This document shows, in pieces, positions 1-5,673 of a stretch of DNA of 25,961 bases. Source of the stretch: a virus; the IMG/VR virus record IMGVR_UViG_3300047557_003367, positions 1-25,961 of that record. One strand, given 5' to 3'. The position numbers were made by a program, and so were the translations under genes. The notes beneath the pieces were generated by a model, which saw nothing but the letters and a program-made list of their open reading frames with translations, was not told the origin of the DNA and ran no database searches. Each line of letters opens with the position of its first letter. The first letter of the stretch is position 1.

Positions 1-393
1 GAATAGTGTACCTGCACCTGATCCTTTCATGTCAGCCATTATCTCTGTGTCTGCATCGTTGATCTTTTCTGCAATAGCTACTACAACTGCTCTTTTCATT
101 AATTGATCATCTGTAGAAGTTCTAGCTCTCTTTTTGAACCCTTCGAACAACTTCATAATACGATCTCTATCCAATCCCCAGTCATCTACATCATCAAAAG
201 AAGATCCTGCTAATGCAAGATCTATATCTCCTGATACATCCTTCTTTCCTACAGATCCTAGAGTTTTCATTTGTGAAAAGTGCGGTTCTGCTTTTGGAAA
301 CAATTGTTTGAATTGTCTTAGGAATTCTTTAAGAGTTGGTTTTATATCCTCTTTTTTTATCGGTGCTGTATTTCCAAATACGTTTCCTCCCAT
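1..393 (-). CDS. Nucleotidyltransferase-fold protein, 3' end cut by window edge
   Basis: This open frame of 131 codons begins with ATG at 393-391 and continues without a stop to base 1, so the C-terminus is missing. Residues 46-58 read GSVGKKDVSGDID, which closely fits the polymerase-beta superfamily signature hG[GS]...DhDh, with Gly46-Ser47 and Asp56/Asp58 as likely metal ligands. The downstream stretch (WGLDRDRIMKLFEGF) and a charged helix follow. Phages carry such nucleotidyltransferases of mostly unknown substrate, so the substrate here (NTP transfer to RNA, protein or small molecule) cannot be told. It lies downstream of primase and the PD-(D/E)xK nuclease, separated from the latter by a 67-base AT-rich gap with a small hairpin. 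The fold call is fairly secure and the function is open. Confidence 0.75.
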   Translation of the reverse strand, partial: MGGNVFGNTAPIKKEDIKPTLKEFLRQFKQLFPKAEPHFSQMKTLGSVGKKDVSGDIDLALAGSSFDDVDDWGLDRDRIMKLFEGFKKRARTSTDDQLMKRAVVVAIAEKINDADTEIMADMKGSGAGTLF

Positions 394-416
394 ATTGATT
401 TATTTAATAAAGATAC

Positions 417-436
417 GAATATTCCTTTGAATATCC
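417..436 (-). other. Short hairpin in the gap before the nucleotidyltransferase
   Basis: On the minus strand GGATATTC, loop AAAG, GAATATTC forms an 8-bp stem with one G-U pair. It lies 24 bases upstream of the 393 start and is not followed by a T-run, so it is more likely a leader structure or weak processing site than a terminator. The rest of the 394-460 gap is AT-rich with nothing else recognisable. Confidence 0.3.
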
Positions 437-460
437 TACAGTTATATTAAATAAATAGTA

Positions 461-1243
461 TTAAAGTTTGATAGTTGTTGGATATGTGCTGTAGATTGGT
501 TCAGTTGTTGGGTTTTCCATCTCGTATAGTTTATAGATCAATTTGAATAGTTCAAAGTTCTCCTCTATCTTATCTACGACTTTTAGTTCCCAACCTTTTC
601 CTTGGAACTTCTTACCACTCTTATCTTCACCTCTTGTCGAAGCTTTTAACCAAAGAATACCAGTTCTATCAATTTTAATTCCCTTTGTTTCTTCGATTGA
701 TTTAGCATAAGCTGCTAATTGTAATTCGTATGACTTATGTAGTGAGTTTGATGTCTTAAAATCAATCAACCAAACCTCTCCGTTTATCTTACAAACACAG
801 TCTGCTGTTCCTGCATACTTATGTGTATCTGAATATGTAAATTCTTCTGTAAAGATTAGTTCTGGTTTTGCCTGTAGCCAGAACTGCTGGAATTTCATTA
901 TCATTCCCCATACAAGCTCATTGTATTTTGCATTACCAAAATCATCCATCCATGAAAGTTCTTTACCTTCTAGTAGCTCCTCTATTGCATTGTGAACTTG
1001 AGTACCTTCGTCTCCTGCTCTTCTCATAATGATATCTGCATTGTGACCTACATCTTTGAGCCAAGTTTCAAAGAACTTTGCTTTTGGTACATAACTTAGT
1101 ATTGATGTTACTGACGGGTAGTATACTCCTTCAGATCTTTGGTAAACTCTTCTGTCTAAGAAGTTAATTTGTTTTAGTTCTGGTTTAAAATCCAGTCTTT
1201 TCTTTGCATGTTCTGTTAGGATATTTGCTCCTTTTTGTATCAT
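461..1243 (-). CDS. PD-(D/E)xK superfamily nuclease (RecB/Cas4-like)
   Basis: This 260-aa protein has the full motif set of a RecB/Cas4-like PD-(D/E)xK nuclease. GTQVH at residues 80-84 fits the N-terminal helix motif, GTAD ends in Asp148, IDFK gives Asp161-x-Lys163, and QLAAY (175-179) is the Q-x-x-x-Y motif. Asp148, Asp161 and Lys163 are the likely metal-binding and catalytic residues. The family cuts DNA ends or flaps in replication and recombination. Its start is one base after the primase stop, so the two are surely co-transcribed, which fits a role in phage DNA replication, repair or host DNA breakdown. No helicase or iron-sulfur cysteine cluster is visible, so it is a stand-alone nuclease domain. 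The exact substrate is unknown. Confidence 0.85.
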   Translation of the reverse strand: MIQKGANILTEHAKKRLDFKPELKQINFLDRRVYQRSEGVYYPSVTSILSYVPKAKFFETWLKDVGHNADIIMRRAGDEGTQVHNAIEELLEGKELSWMDDFGNAKYNELVWGMIMKFQQFWLQAKPELIFTEEFTYSDTHKYAGTADCVCKINGEVWLIDFKTSNSLHKSYELQLAAYAKSIEETKGIKIDRTGILWLKASTRGEDKSGKKFQGKGWELKVVDKIEENFELFKLIYKLYEMENPTTEPIYSTYPTTIKL

Positions 1244-1244
1244 A

Positions 1245-2165
1245 TCATGATAGTTTATAGCGAAGAAGTTTTCCTAAGTCCATTTCTTCCGCTTGTTGTA
1301 CATAGTGAGTGAAATTCTCAAATCCCATTTCACTTGGATCTTTGTCTTGCATATCTACTAGGTAGACCCTCTTACCCATGTTCAAAAACCTTTCTGTGTA
1401 CTCTAATGCTCTTTTGAAAGCATCTTTATCGAGTGCTATGTAAACATCTTCCACCCTACTATCGACTATTTTCTTTAGTAGTGATTTTGATAGTGATTTT
1501 CCTAATATCGGAACTGCATTCCTTTTTACTGCCATTGCATCAAACACACCTTCTACCAATACAATTGGCCTGTCCCAATTGATCAGATTTTCGAACCCTA
1601 TAATGTCTTTTGATGTTTCTGGATTTCTGTACTTGTTAAAAGCATTCTCAAATGTTCTTGCAACGAAGAAGTTTAGCTGGTTTGATTCATTATATGATGG
1701 CACTATTATTCTTCCTTCATACTCTCCTGATGTGCAGTAACCTATGTTATATTTTAAGAAGTCTCTGTCTGTTAAACCTCTCTTATATAAATAGCTTCTC
1801 ACTTTGTTTGCTATAACTGAAGTGTGTGATGCTGTTGCTAGTGGTTTGAACTCTTTTGGAAGTTCCAGTACACTATCAACCTTATATCCTACCTCGTCTC
1901 CTTTCTTAACATATCGTAGAATTTCATATGCTTGTTCGGCAGGAACTTGTAGTTGTTTTAGAAGTGATTTGATTGTTTTACCTTTGAATCCGCATACCCA
2001 ACAAGCAAAGGTATTTTCTCCTTTTTCGTTTGTGTGTAGGTTTACTTCAAGCTTTGGTTTTTTATGATTGCATTTAGGACATGCAAATGCGTAGTTCTCC
2101 CTAGCTCTTTTGTAGGATTTACCTAATATGTTCTCTAAGTAACCTAATAGTATTGGACTGTCCAT
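1245..2165 (-). CDS. DNA primase, zinc-finger plus TOPRIM (T4 gp61 / DnaG type)
   Basis: It makes RNA primers for lagging-strand synthesis. Numbering from ATG at 2165 (306 aa), an N-terminal zinc ribbon has CPKC (Cys29, Cys32) and CWVC (Cys55, Cys58). A middle region with RGL.D and GEYEGRIIVPSY resembles DnaG cores. The TOPRIM motifs are VEGVFDA with Glu205 and the acidic pair LDKD at Asp246/Asp248. The length is close to T4 gp61. An in-frame TTG at 2180 would add five residues, but it falls inside the T-tract of the upstream terminator-like hairpin, so ATG at 2165 is preferred. There is no Shine-Dalgarno sequence. No DnaB/gp41-type helicase is in the window. It is followed after one base by the nuclease gene. 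Confidence 0.9.
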   Translation of the reverse strand: MDSPILLGYLENILGKSYKRARENYAFACPKCNHKKPKLEVNLHTNEKGENTFACWVCGFKGKTIKSLLKQLQVPAEQAYEILRYVKKGDEVGYKVDSVLELPKEFKPLATASHTSVIANKVRSYLYKRGLTDRDFLKYNIGYCTSGEYEGRIIVPSYNESNQLNFFVARTFENAFNKYRNPETSKDIIGFENLINWDRPIVLVEGVFDAMAVKRNAVPILGKSLSKSLLKKIVDSRVEDVYIALDKDAFKRALEYTERFLNMGKRVYLVDMQDKDPSEMGFENFTHYVQQAEEMDLGKLLRYKLS

Positions 2166-2178
2166 AACTGCAATATAC

Positions 2179-2203
2179 AAAAAAAGACTTGAACTAGCAA
2201 GCC
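2179..2203 (-). terminator. Rho-independent terminator-like hairpin before primase
   Basis: On the minus strand a 6-bp stem GGCTTG/CAAGTC (one G-U pair) closes a 6-base loop CTAGTT and runs directly into seven T residues. It lies just after the stop of the 2219-2656 gene and 13 bases before the primase ATG. It could end the virion/accessory transcript or attenuate read-through into primase and nuclease. The stem is short, so efficiency is uncertain. Confidence 0.55.
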
Positions 2204-2218
2204 TTTCTTTTATATATT

Positions 2219-2656
2219 TTACATTGTCATTGGCATTAGATCTCCTGGTCTGCGAAAGAAGCCCTTGTTGTCTAACAACCTAATAAAATTAACTTGTTTA
2301 TTATTTCTATCTAATGCAAGAATTCCATCTTCTATTTCAAATTTTTCTGGTGCTAGTTTTGCAAACATTTTCATATCGTGGTCTGATGGTTCAGTTCTTG
2401 TGAACATCTCGTATTTTGGTTGACCGGAGTACATGTAGACTATTCTATAGTTAGCGTGGGATGGAATTGAGCTACCTTTATACTTTTCAGGTTTTAGTTC
2501 TCGAAGTGTATCCTCAGCAGGTTCTAACTTATCTTCAGGAAAATCGTCGATCTTGTCACTACGATTAACTCCGTCTAGTACCTCACATAGCATTTTAGAA
2601 TTGCTAGTCAATTTATTCTCTACTAGGAACTTTTTTAAGTCAAAATTGTTATCCAT
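2219..2656 (-). CDS. Unknown protein with capsid-targeting-like N-terminus
   Basis: This 145-aa protein is not assigned to a family. Residues 1-23 (MDNNFDLKKFLVEN, then KLTSNSKML) are nearly identical to the N-terminus of the next upstream gene (2671-3255), while the remainder is unrelated to it. The body is mixed charged and aromatic (YRIVYMYSG, then FTRTEPSDHDMKMF) with no membrane segment, and it looks like a small globular alpha/beta domain. The FLVE sequence fits the hydrophobic-x-Glu cleavage pattern of T4-type prohead proteases. This leads me to infer, not see, that it is packaged in the capsid and processed. It is the last gene before the terminator-like hairpin and starts 15 bases after the preceding stop. 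Confidence 0.75.
   Translation of the reverse strand: MDNNFDLKKFLVENKLTSNSKMLCEVLDGVNRSDKIDDFPEDKLEPAEDTLRELKPEKYKGSSIPSHANYRIVYMYSGQPKYEMFTRTEPSDHDMKMFAKLAPEKFEIEDGILALDRNNKQVNFIRLLDNKGFFRRPGDLMPMTM
2616..2647 (-). repeat. 32-nt exact direct repeat, copy 1 (N-terminal tag)
   Basis: This is identical to 3218-3249. It encodes the shared residues FDLKKFLVEN at the start of the 2219-2656 gene, and sequence on the distal side (2600-2615) is also similar. It looks like a duplicated leader module rather than a repeat of whole genes. Confidence 0.85.
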
Positions 2657-2670
2657 CTCTATACTATTGT

Positions 2671-3255
2671 TTATGCTATTAAATTTTTTATAACTGGGTA
2701 TGCATTTACCATTGTTTCATCTCCTTTTGCTACTGTTTTCAACGATGATACTGCACCCTGGAACCATTCTGCATGTGATAGTTTGTCAACTGCAGCTGCT
2801 CCATACCCTGCTGCCATACCTCCTACTACTATAGCATATATTGCTTTTGTTGTCATCTCCAATGTTTTCTTGTCTTTTATGAAAAGACTCAATACTCTTT
2901 TTATTGGTGCTTGAAAAGCTACTTCATTATCATGTGCCCAGTGGTGTATCTTTTCTGCAATATCTTCTCCTTTTTTCCAATTTAATAGCTTTGCTAATTT
3001 TGCTGAGTATTTTGAAATAAAACCTACTACTGAATTAGCTGTTAGTATTGCTGCAATGGTTGCTGTAATAACTCCCTCATCTAACTGCTCTGGGGTTTTA
3101 TTTTTTAGTTCTTTTTCTAAAGCTGCAGCAATTCCATTAGCTGCATTGGAAAGTTCAGTATCAAAAGCTGCTTCTCCGTTATCACCTTCTAGCAATCTAG
3201 AATTTGCAGTTAATTTGTTCTCTACTAGGAACTTTTTTAAGTCAAAATTATCCAT
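2671..3255 (-). CDS. Putative virion protein with two hydrophobic helical segments
   Basis: This 194-aa protein has three parts. Residues 1-24 are the shared leader FDLKKFLVEN ending in RLLEG. A segment at about 62-92 (VITATIAAILTANSVVGF and following) is hydrophobic. Another at about 140-160 (AIYAIVVGGMAAGYGAAA) is rich in glycine and alanine and could insert into a membrane. Between them lies a helical stretch with IAEKIHHWAH. No signal peptide is present. LLE followed by Gly matches the (L/I)-x-E preference of T4-type prohead proteases. Similar helical proteins are, to my recollection, common among marine T4-like phages without a known role. A packaged protein that acts at the host membrane after injection is possible but unproven. 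Its ATG overlaps the end of the 41-aa gene by 8 bases. Confidence 0.75.
   Translation of the reverse strand: MDNFDLKKFLVENKLTANSRLLEGDNGEAAFDTELSNAANGIAAALEKELKNKTPEQLDEGVITATIAAILTANSVVGFISKYSAKLAKLLNWKKGEDIAEKIHHWAHDNEVAFQAPIKRVLSLFIKDKKTLEMTTKAIYAIVVGGMAAGYGAAAVDKLSHAEWFQGAVSSLKTVAKGDETMVNAYPVIKNLIA
3218..3249 (-). repeat. 32-nt exact direct repeat, copy 2 (N-terminal tag)
   Basis: This is identical to 2616-2647. It covers the 5' end of the 2671-3255 gene and encodes FDLKKFLVEN. The two copies lie about 600 bases apart in the same orientation. Confidence 0.85.
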
Positions 3256-3373
3256 TTTTAATATTGTTTAATACAGCATCATTTTGCTTTATCAGCTTCA
3301 ATGTTTTCAGCTGGGATTTTCTTCTTTTATTAAAATCGGTTCTTTGTGGAGAACTATGTTTACCTTTTGCCAT
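3248..3373 (-). CDS. 41-aa strongly basic small protein
   Basis: The ATG at 3373-3371 uses the last base of the kinase-like gene's TAA (TAATG), and the stop TAA at 3250-3248 lies inside the start of the next gene. The reading frame therefore exactly bridges two genes that would otherwise be separated by 117 bases. The sequence starts MAKGKHSSPQRTDFNKRRK, continues with SQLKTLKLIK, and is rich in Lys/Arg. It could bind nucleic acid or be a packaged basic peptide, but I recognise no family. The precise start/stop coupling on both sides is the main evidence that it is real. Confidence 0.7.
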   Translation of the reverse strand: MAKGKHSSPQRTDFNKRRKSQLKTLKLIKQNDAVLNNIKNG

Positions 3374-3813
3374 TATACGTCTATTATCTTTACGTTTCCT
3401 TGTTTGTCTTGCATAACATTATCCATTTTAACTGAACCTCCTGGTCCTTCTAAGTCTGGATAGATTCCTAGTTGATCTGCCTCATCATAAATATCGTCAA
3501 TTGGTACTTCACGTGGATCTGCTGTGTAAGGTTCTAAGTTATCCATTGTGATTATTGCCAGTTTTGGATTGATCTCCTCTACATCGTAAATATGAACAAA
3601 GTACTTTGTTTTTATTTGTTTTATTTGCTTTGCATCTTCAATCTCTTCTCCGTCAGTTGTAACCTTTAATACTTTATCTCCTAATAAAAAAGCTGCTCCA
3701 TAGTCACCAGATCCTAAGAATTTACCTCCTTGCTGTCTTATTGAATCAACTGCATCTTGGTACTCCTGGGTTGCTGATAGTATTTCCTTTATTATTGTTC
3801 TAAGTTTTATCAC
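3373..3813 (-). CDS. Kinase-like mini-protein ending at the DFG-position Asp
   Basis: This 146-aa protein resembles a truncated eukaryotic-type protein kinase or aminoglycoside-kinase fold. A glycine loop GSGDYG (34-39) is followed by KVLKV with Lys50 in the ATP-binding position, acidic residues for helix C (56-59), a hinge-like IITMDNL (87-93), then DNVMQD with Asn132 and GNVKIID with Asp145, one residue before the C-terminus. The usual catalytic Asp, five residues before Asn132, is Ser127, and the HxD motif is absent, so it may be a pseudokinase or use another residue. The kinase C-lobe after DFG is missing. The N-terminus MIKLRTIIKE matches the putative capsid-targeting motif. The start is GTG at 3813, overlapping the previous stop by four bases (GTGA). 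Confidence 0.75.
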   Translation of the reverse strand: MIKLRTIIKEILSATQEYQDAVDSIRQQGGKFLGSGDYGAAFLLGDKVLKVTTDGEEIEDAKQIKQIKTKYFVHIYDVEEINPKLAIITMDNLEPYTADPREVPIDDIYDEADQLGIYPDLEGPGGSVKMDNVMQDKQGNVKIIDV

Positions 3814-4226
3814 CCTAGTTTTTTAGCTGAAAATTTTCTTGCAAGTCTTGGAAGTGATTGCCCGTAAGGTCCTTTCACCTCTCCTGATTTTACCTTCTGT
3901 ATTGCGTCTTCTTCTGATGTAGCCATTACATCCCAATCGTGATCATCATCATTAGTGTAGAAAAATACTACATACTTTTCTAACTTATTTTCCTCATCAA
4001 GTGGTATGTTTGGATTTCCTCTATCTAATATATCGTTTCCTTTTTGTGGATCTCCCTTATCTATAGATTTATTTCCTCTTGTTACTTGATCATCTCCTTT
4101 TACTAGATTAGTTAGGATTGTTGTGAAGTCGGCTGTAGTACCTCCTTTTGTAATTCCACCTGGAGCATATTTTGAGTATCCTTTTAGCTCTTCTAAGATT
4201 AACTGTCTTAATTGTGATTTTTTCAT
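3810..4226 (-). CDS. Unknown 138-aa protein with capsid-targeting-like N-terminus
   Basis: The N-terminus MKKSQLRQLILEEL is an amphipathic Lys/Leu-rich helix ending in ILE-Glu. This is the same pattern as in the neighbouring genes and as I recall at the start of many marine phage proteins. Residues about 20-80 are low-complexity Gly/Asp/Asn-rich (KGDDQ, RGN, KGD, RGNP), probably disordered. The C-terminal part (about 82-138) has a compact domain with KYVVFFYTNDDD, EEDAIQKVKSG and PRLARKFSAKKL. No enzyme motif is visible. The start ATG overlaps the stop of the 30-aa membrane peptide (ATGA), and the stop overlaps the GTG of the kinase-like gene, so translation is coupled. Confidence 0.75.
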   Translation of the reverse strand: MKKSQLRQLILEELKGYSKYAPGGITKGGTTADFTTILTNLVKGDDQVTRGNKSIDKGDPQKGNDILDRGNPNIPLDEENKLEKYVVFFYTNDDDHDWDVMATSEEDAIQKVKSGEVKGPYGQSLPRLARKFSAKKLG

Positions 4227-4315
4227 TGCTTTCTTTTTAGTTCTATAATGAATAGGATTGTACCAAGTAGTACGATACTTGTTACTAGGTAACTTCCAAT
4301 TGGTCCTCCATCCAT
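4223..4315 (-). CDS. 30-aa single-TM microprotein
   Basis: The ATG at 4315-4313 shares its A with the TAA of the cupin gene, and its TGA overlaps the next gene's ATG (ATGA). The frame therefore fills the gap between two genes perfectly. The peptide starts MDGGPIGSYLV and carries one hydrophobic stretch (about residues 9-24, TSIVLLGTILFII) followed by a basic tail ELKRKQ, giving an expected N-out/C-in topology. It is too short to assign to a family. It could be a small membrane effector or a lysis-related peptide, but nothing shows that directly. Confidence 0.7.
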   Translation of the reverse strand: MDGGPIGSYLVTSIVLLGTILFIIELKRKQ

Positions 4316-4584
4316 TAGAATTCGTATATTTGTATATGTAAGTCCTTTGTTCCTTTTATTAACCTATGGTAGGTGTTCTTTGGTATAAATATTACATCTT
4401 TTAGTAACTGTGGTACTTCATCGTCAAATTGGAATTTCCAATCAGTATCACCAATCACTGTTACTTGCCTATCTCTTCTATCTCTATGCCAAACCAGTTC
4501 ATCCTCATCAACATCTTGTGAGAATGTTCTTACAATTAAATTGTTTTCCCTTATTTGACTATAAGGACTAACTTGCTCAGTCAC
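4315..4584 (-). CDS. Small cupin-like protein
   Basis: This 89-aa protein has a single-domain cupin outline. VWHRDRRDRQ (residues 31-40) gives His33 and acidic/basic residues of cupin motif 1. A Gly turn at IGDTDWKFQF and IPKNTYHRL (67-75) give His73 of motif 2. Cupins bind a metal and act as small oxygenases, isomerases or sensors, and the substrate here is unknown. It starts with GTG at 4584, overlapping the ferritin TAG by one base, and ends overlapping the start of the TM microprotein. The close coupling to ferritin may point to iron handling, which is inference. Confidence 0.65.
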   Translation of the reverse strand: MTEQVSPYSQIRENNLIVRTFSQDVDEDELVWHRDRRDRQVTVIGDTDWKFQFDDEVPQLLKDVIFIPKNTYHRLIKGTKDLHIQIYEF

Positions 4585-5096
4585 TACCCAAAGTATTGAT
4601 TTTCGTAATAAAGAACGTCTAACTTATTGTTAATATCAACTAATTCTGCTCCATTTAATAGAGTTGCGTATTCAGCTACAGATTGTGTTTGCCCAATTCT
4701 CAATTCTTGTAAGAAATCAAAAGTAGCCATATCACCTGGGAATATCTCTGCAGAGTTTGCATTGTATGCTAAGAATAAGTTATACTCCAATTGGTATGCT
4801 TTATTCACAATGTCAACTAGTGAAGAGAAAGTAGGTTGCATATTAACTGCAGGGATGGTTGGAACTACATTCCAATCTACTAAATACTTCTGTACTTTTT
4901 CAGCATGCTCTAATTCATTAGCTGCTTCTTTAGCAAAAAATGCTGCTGCTTTTAAGTATGCTTTTTCTTCACACCAGTTTGATGCATTTCTGTAAAAGTA
5001 ATGAGCTGTATACTCATCACCTATTCTCTCGTTAAGTAATTCAATTACTTCTCCTGATAGAGTTTGTGGTTTTAAAATTTGTTGTGTTATATCCAT
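4584..5096 (-). CDS. Ferritin-like iron-storage protein
   Basis: This 170-aa protein is the usual bacterial ferritin length. The ferroxidase residues align with E. coli FtnA at a nearly constant offset: Glu28 and Tyr35 in helix A, Glu61-x-x-His64 in helix B (NELEHAEK), Glu104 in helix C and Gln138 in helix D (GQTQSVAEY, with Glu142 nearby). The enzyme would oxidise Fe(II) and store iron in a 24-mer shell. It is unusual in a phage and sits inside a run of virion or accessory genes, directly coupled to a cupin gene. It could protect phage or host from Fe/H2O2 stress, hold iron for the infection, or be part of the virion. ATG at 5096 follows an A-rich leader without Shine-Dalgarno. Confidence 0.88.
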   Translation of the reverse strand: MDITQQILKPQTLSGEVIELLNERIGDEYTAHYFYRNASNWCEEKAYLKAAAFFAKEAANELEHAEKVQKYLVDWNVVPTIPAVNMQPTFSSLVDIVNKAYQLEYNLFLAYNANSAEIFPGDMATFDFLQELRIGQTQSVAEYATLLNGAELVDINNKLDVLYYENQYFG

Positions 5097-5112
5097 TTTA
5101 TATTTGTTTATT

Positions 5113-5673
5113 TTACCAATATCCTGAGAAGTTTTTACTTCCTCCTAATGATTTCCAATATCTTCCTATATTACATGACCAGTATCCTGGACTTGTTTTG
5201 TCTTTCTTTTTTGCACATTGGTGACGAGCAGCAAACGCAGCTCTTGCTCCTGGTTCCTTTATCTTTACTGTTAAGTTTCCTGAGTCACCGAAGTTAACTT
5301 TCTTTACATTACCTGTTTTTGGATTCTTAACATAAACGAAGAACTTTTTAGGACCTCCTCTTTTTGGTTTGTTTAGTGCAACATCCTTTCCCTTGTATTC
5401 TGCTTCGTCTAATTCCTCATCAACCATTGGAAGATCTAGTGGAACTTTATTTCCTTCGAATACACCATACTCTCCAATATCAGTTTCTCTTAGTAGCTTT
5501 TCGTCTTGTTCGTTTAGTTCAATTTTACCGTCTCTAAGAGCTTGTCTTGCTTCAGCGAACAATTGCACAAACGAGTCTGAGGAATACCTGTAGATACACT
5601 CAGACAACGTCAGTTTGTTGTCTAAGTGGTATTGCAGTGTTGGTAGCCCAACTATCTCTTGTAATTTTATCAT
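5113..5673 (-). CDS. Phage protein with C-terminal HxC/C (YWSC) domain
   Basis: This 186-aa protein has two parts. The N-terminal about 100 residues are acidic and helical (FAEARQALRDGK, MVDEELDEAEY). The C-terminal domain, from about 102, is basic: KPKRGGPKKFFVYVK, NFGD, then RHQC with His151 and Cys153, and YWSC with Cys167, followed by aromatic-rich GRYW. I recall a similar RHxC...YWSC domain at the C-terminus of many marine phage proteins near head genes, but its function is unknown to me. His151/Cys153/Cys167 could bind a metal. The LDE-Ala site at 89-91 would fit a prohead protease cut between the two halves. The ATG overlaps the upstream stop by four bases (ATGA). Confidence 0.75.
   Translation of the reverse strand: MIKLQEIVGLPTLQYHLDNKLTLSECIYRYSSDSFVQLFAEARQALRDGKIELNEQDEKLLRETDIGEYGVFEGNKVPLDLPMVDEELDEAEYKGKDVALNKPKRGGPKKFFVYVKNPKTGNVKKVNFGDSGNLTVKIKEPGARAAFAARHQCAKKKDKTSPGYWSCNIGRYWKSLGGSKNFSGYW

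Noticed and set aside
134-430. 98-aa plus-strand open frame
   Set aside because: It is antisense to the nucleotidyltransferase, whose motifs are clear on the minus strand.
2166-2180. TTG start for primase
   Set aside because: It would begin inside the T-tract of the terminator-like hairpin and adds only five residues before the zinc ribbon. ATG at 2165 is simpler.
4627-4995. 122-aa plus-strand open frame
   Set aside because: It is antisense to the well-supported ferritin gene, with no family features and no leader.
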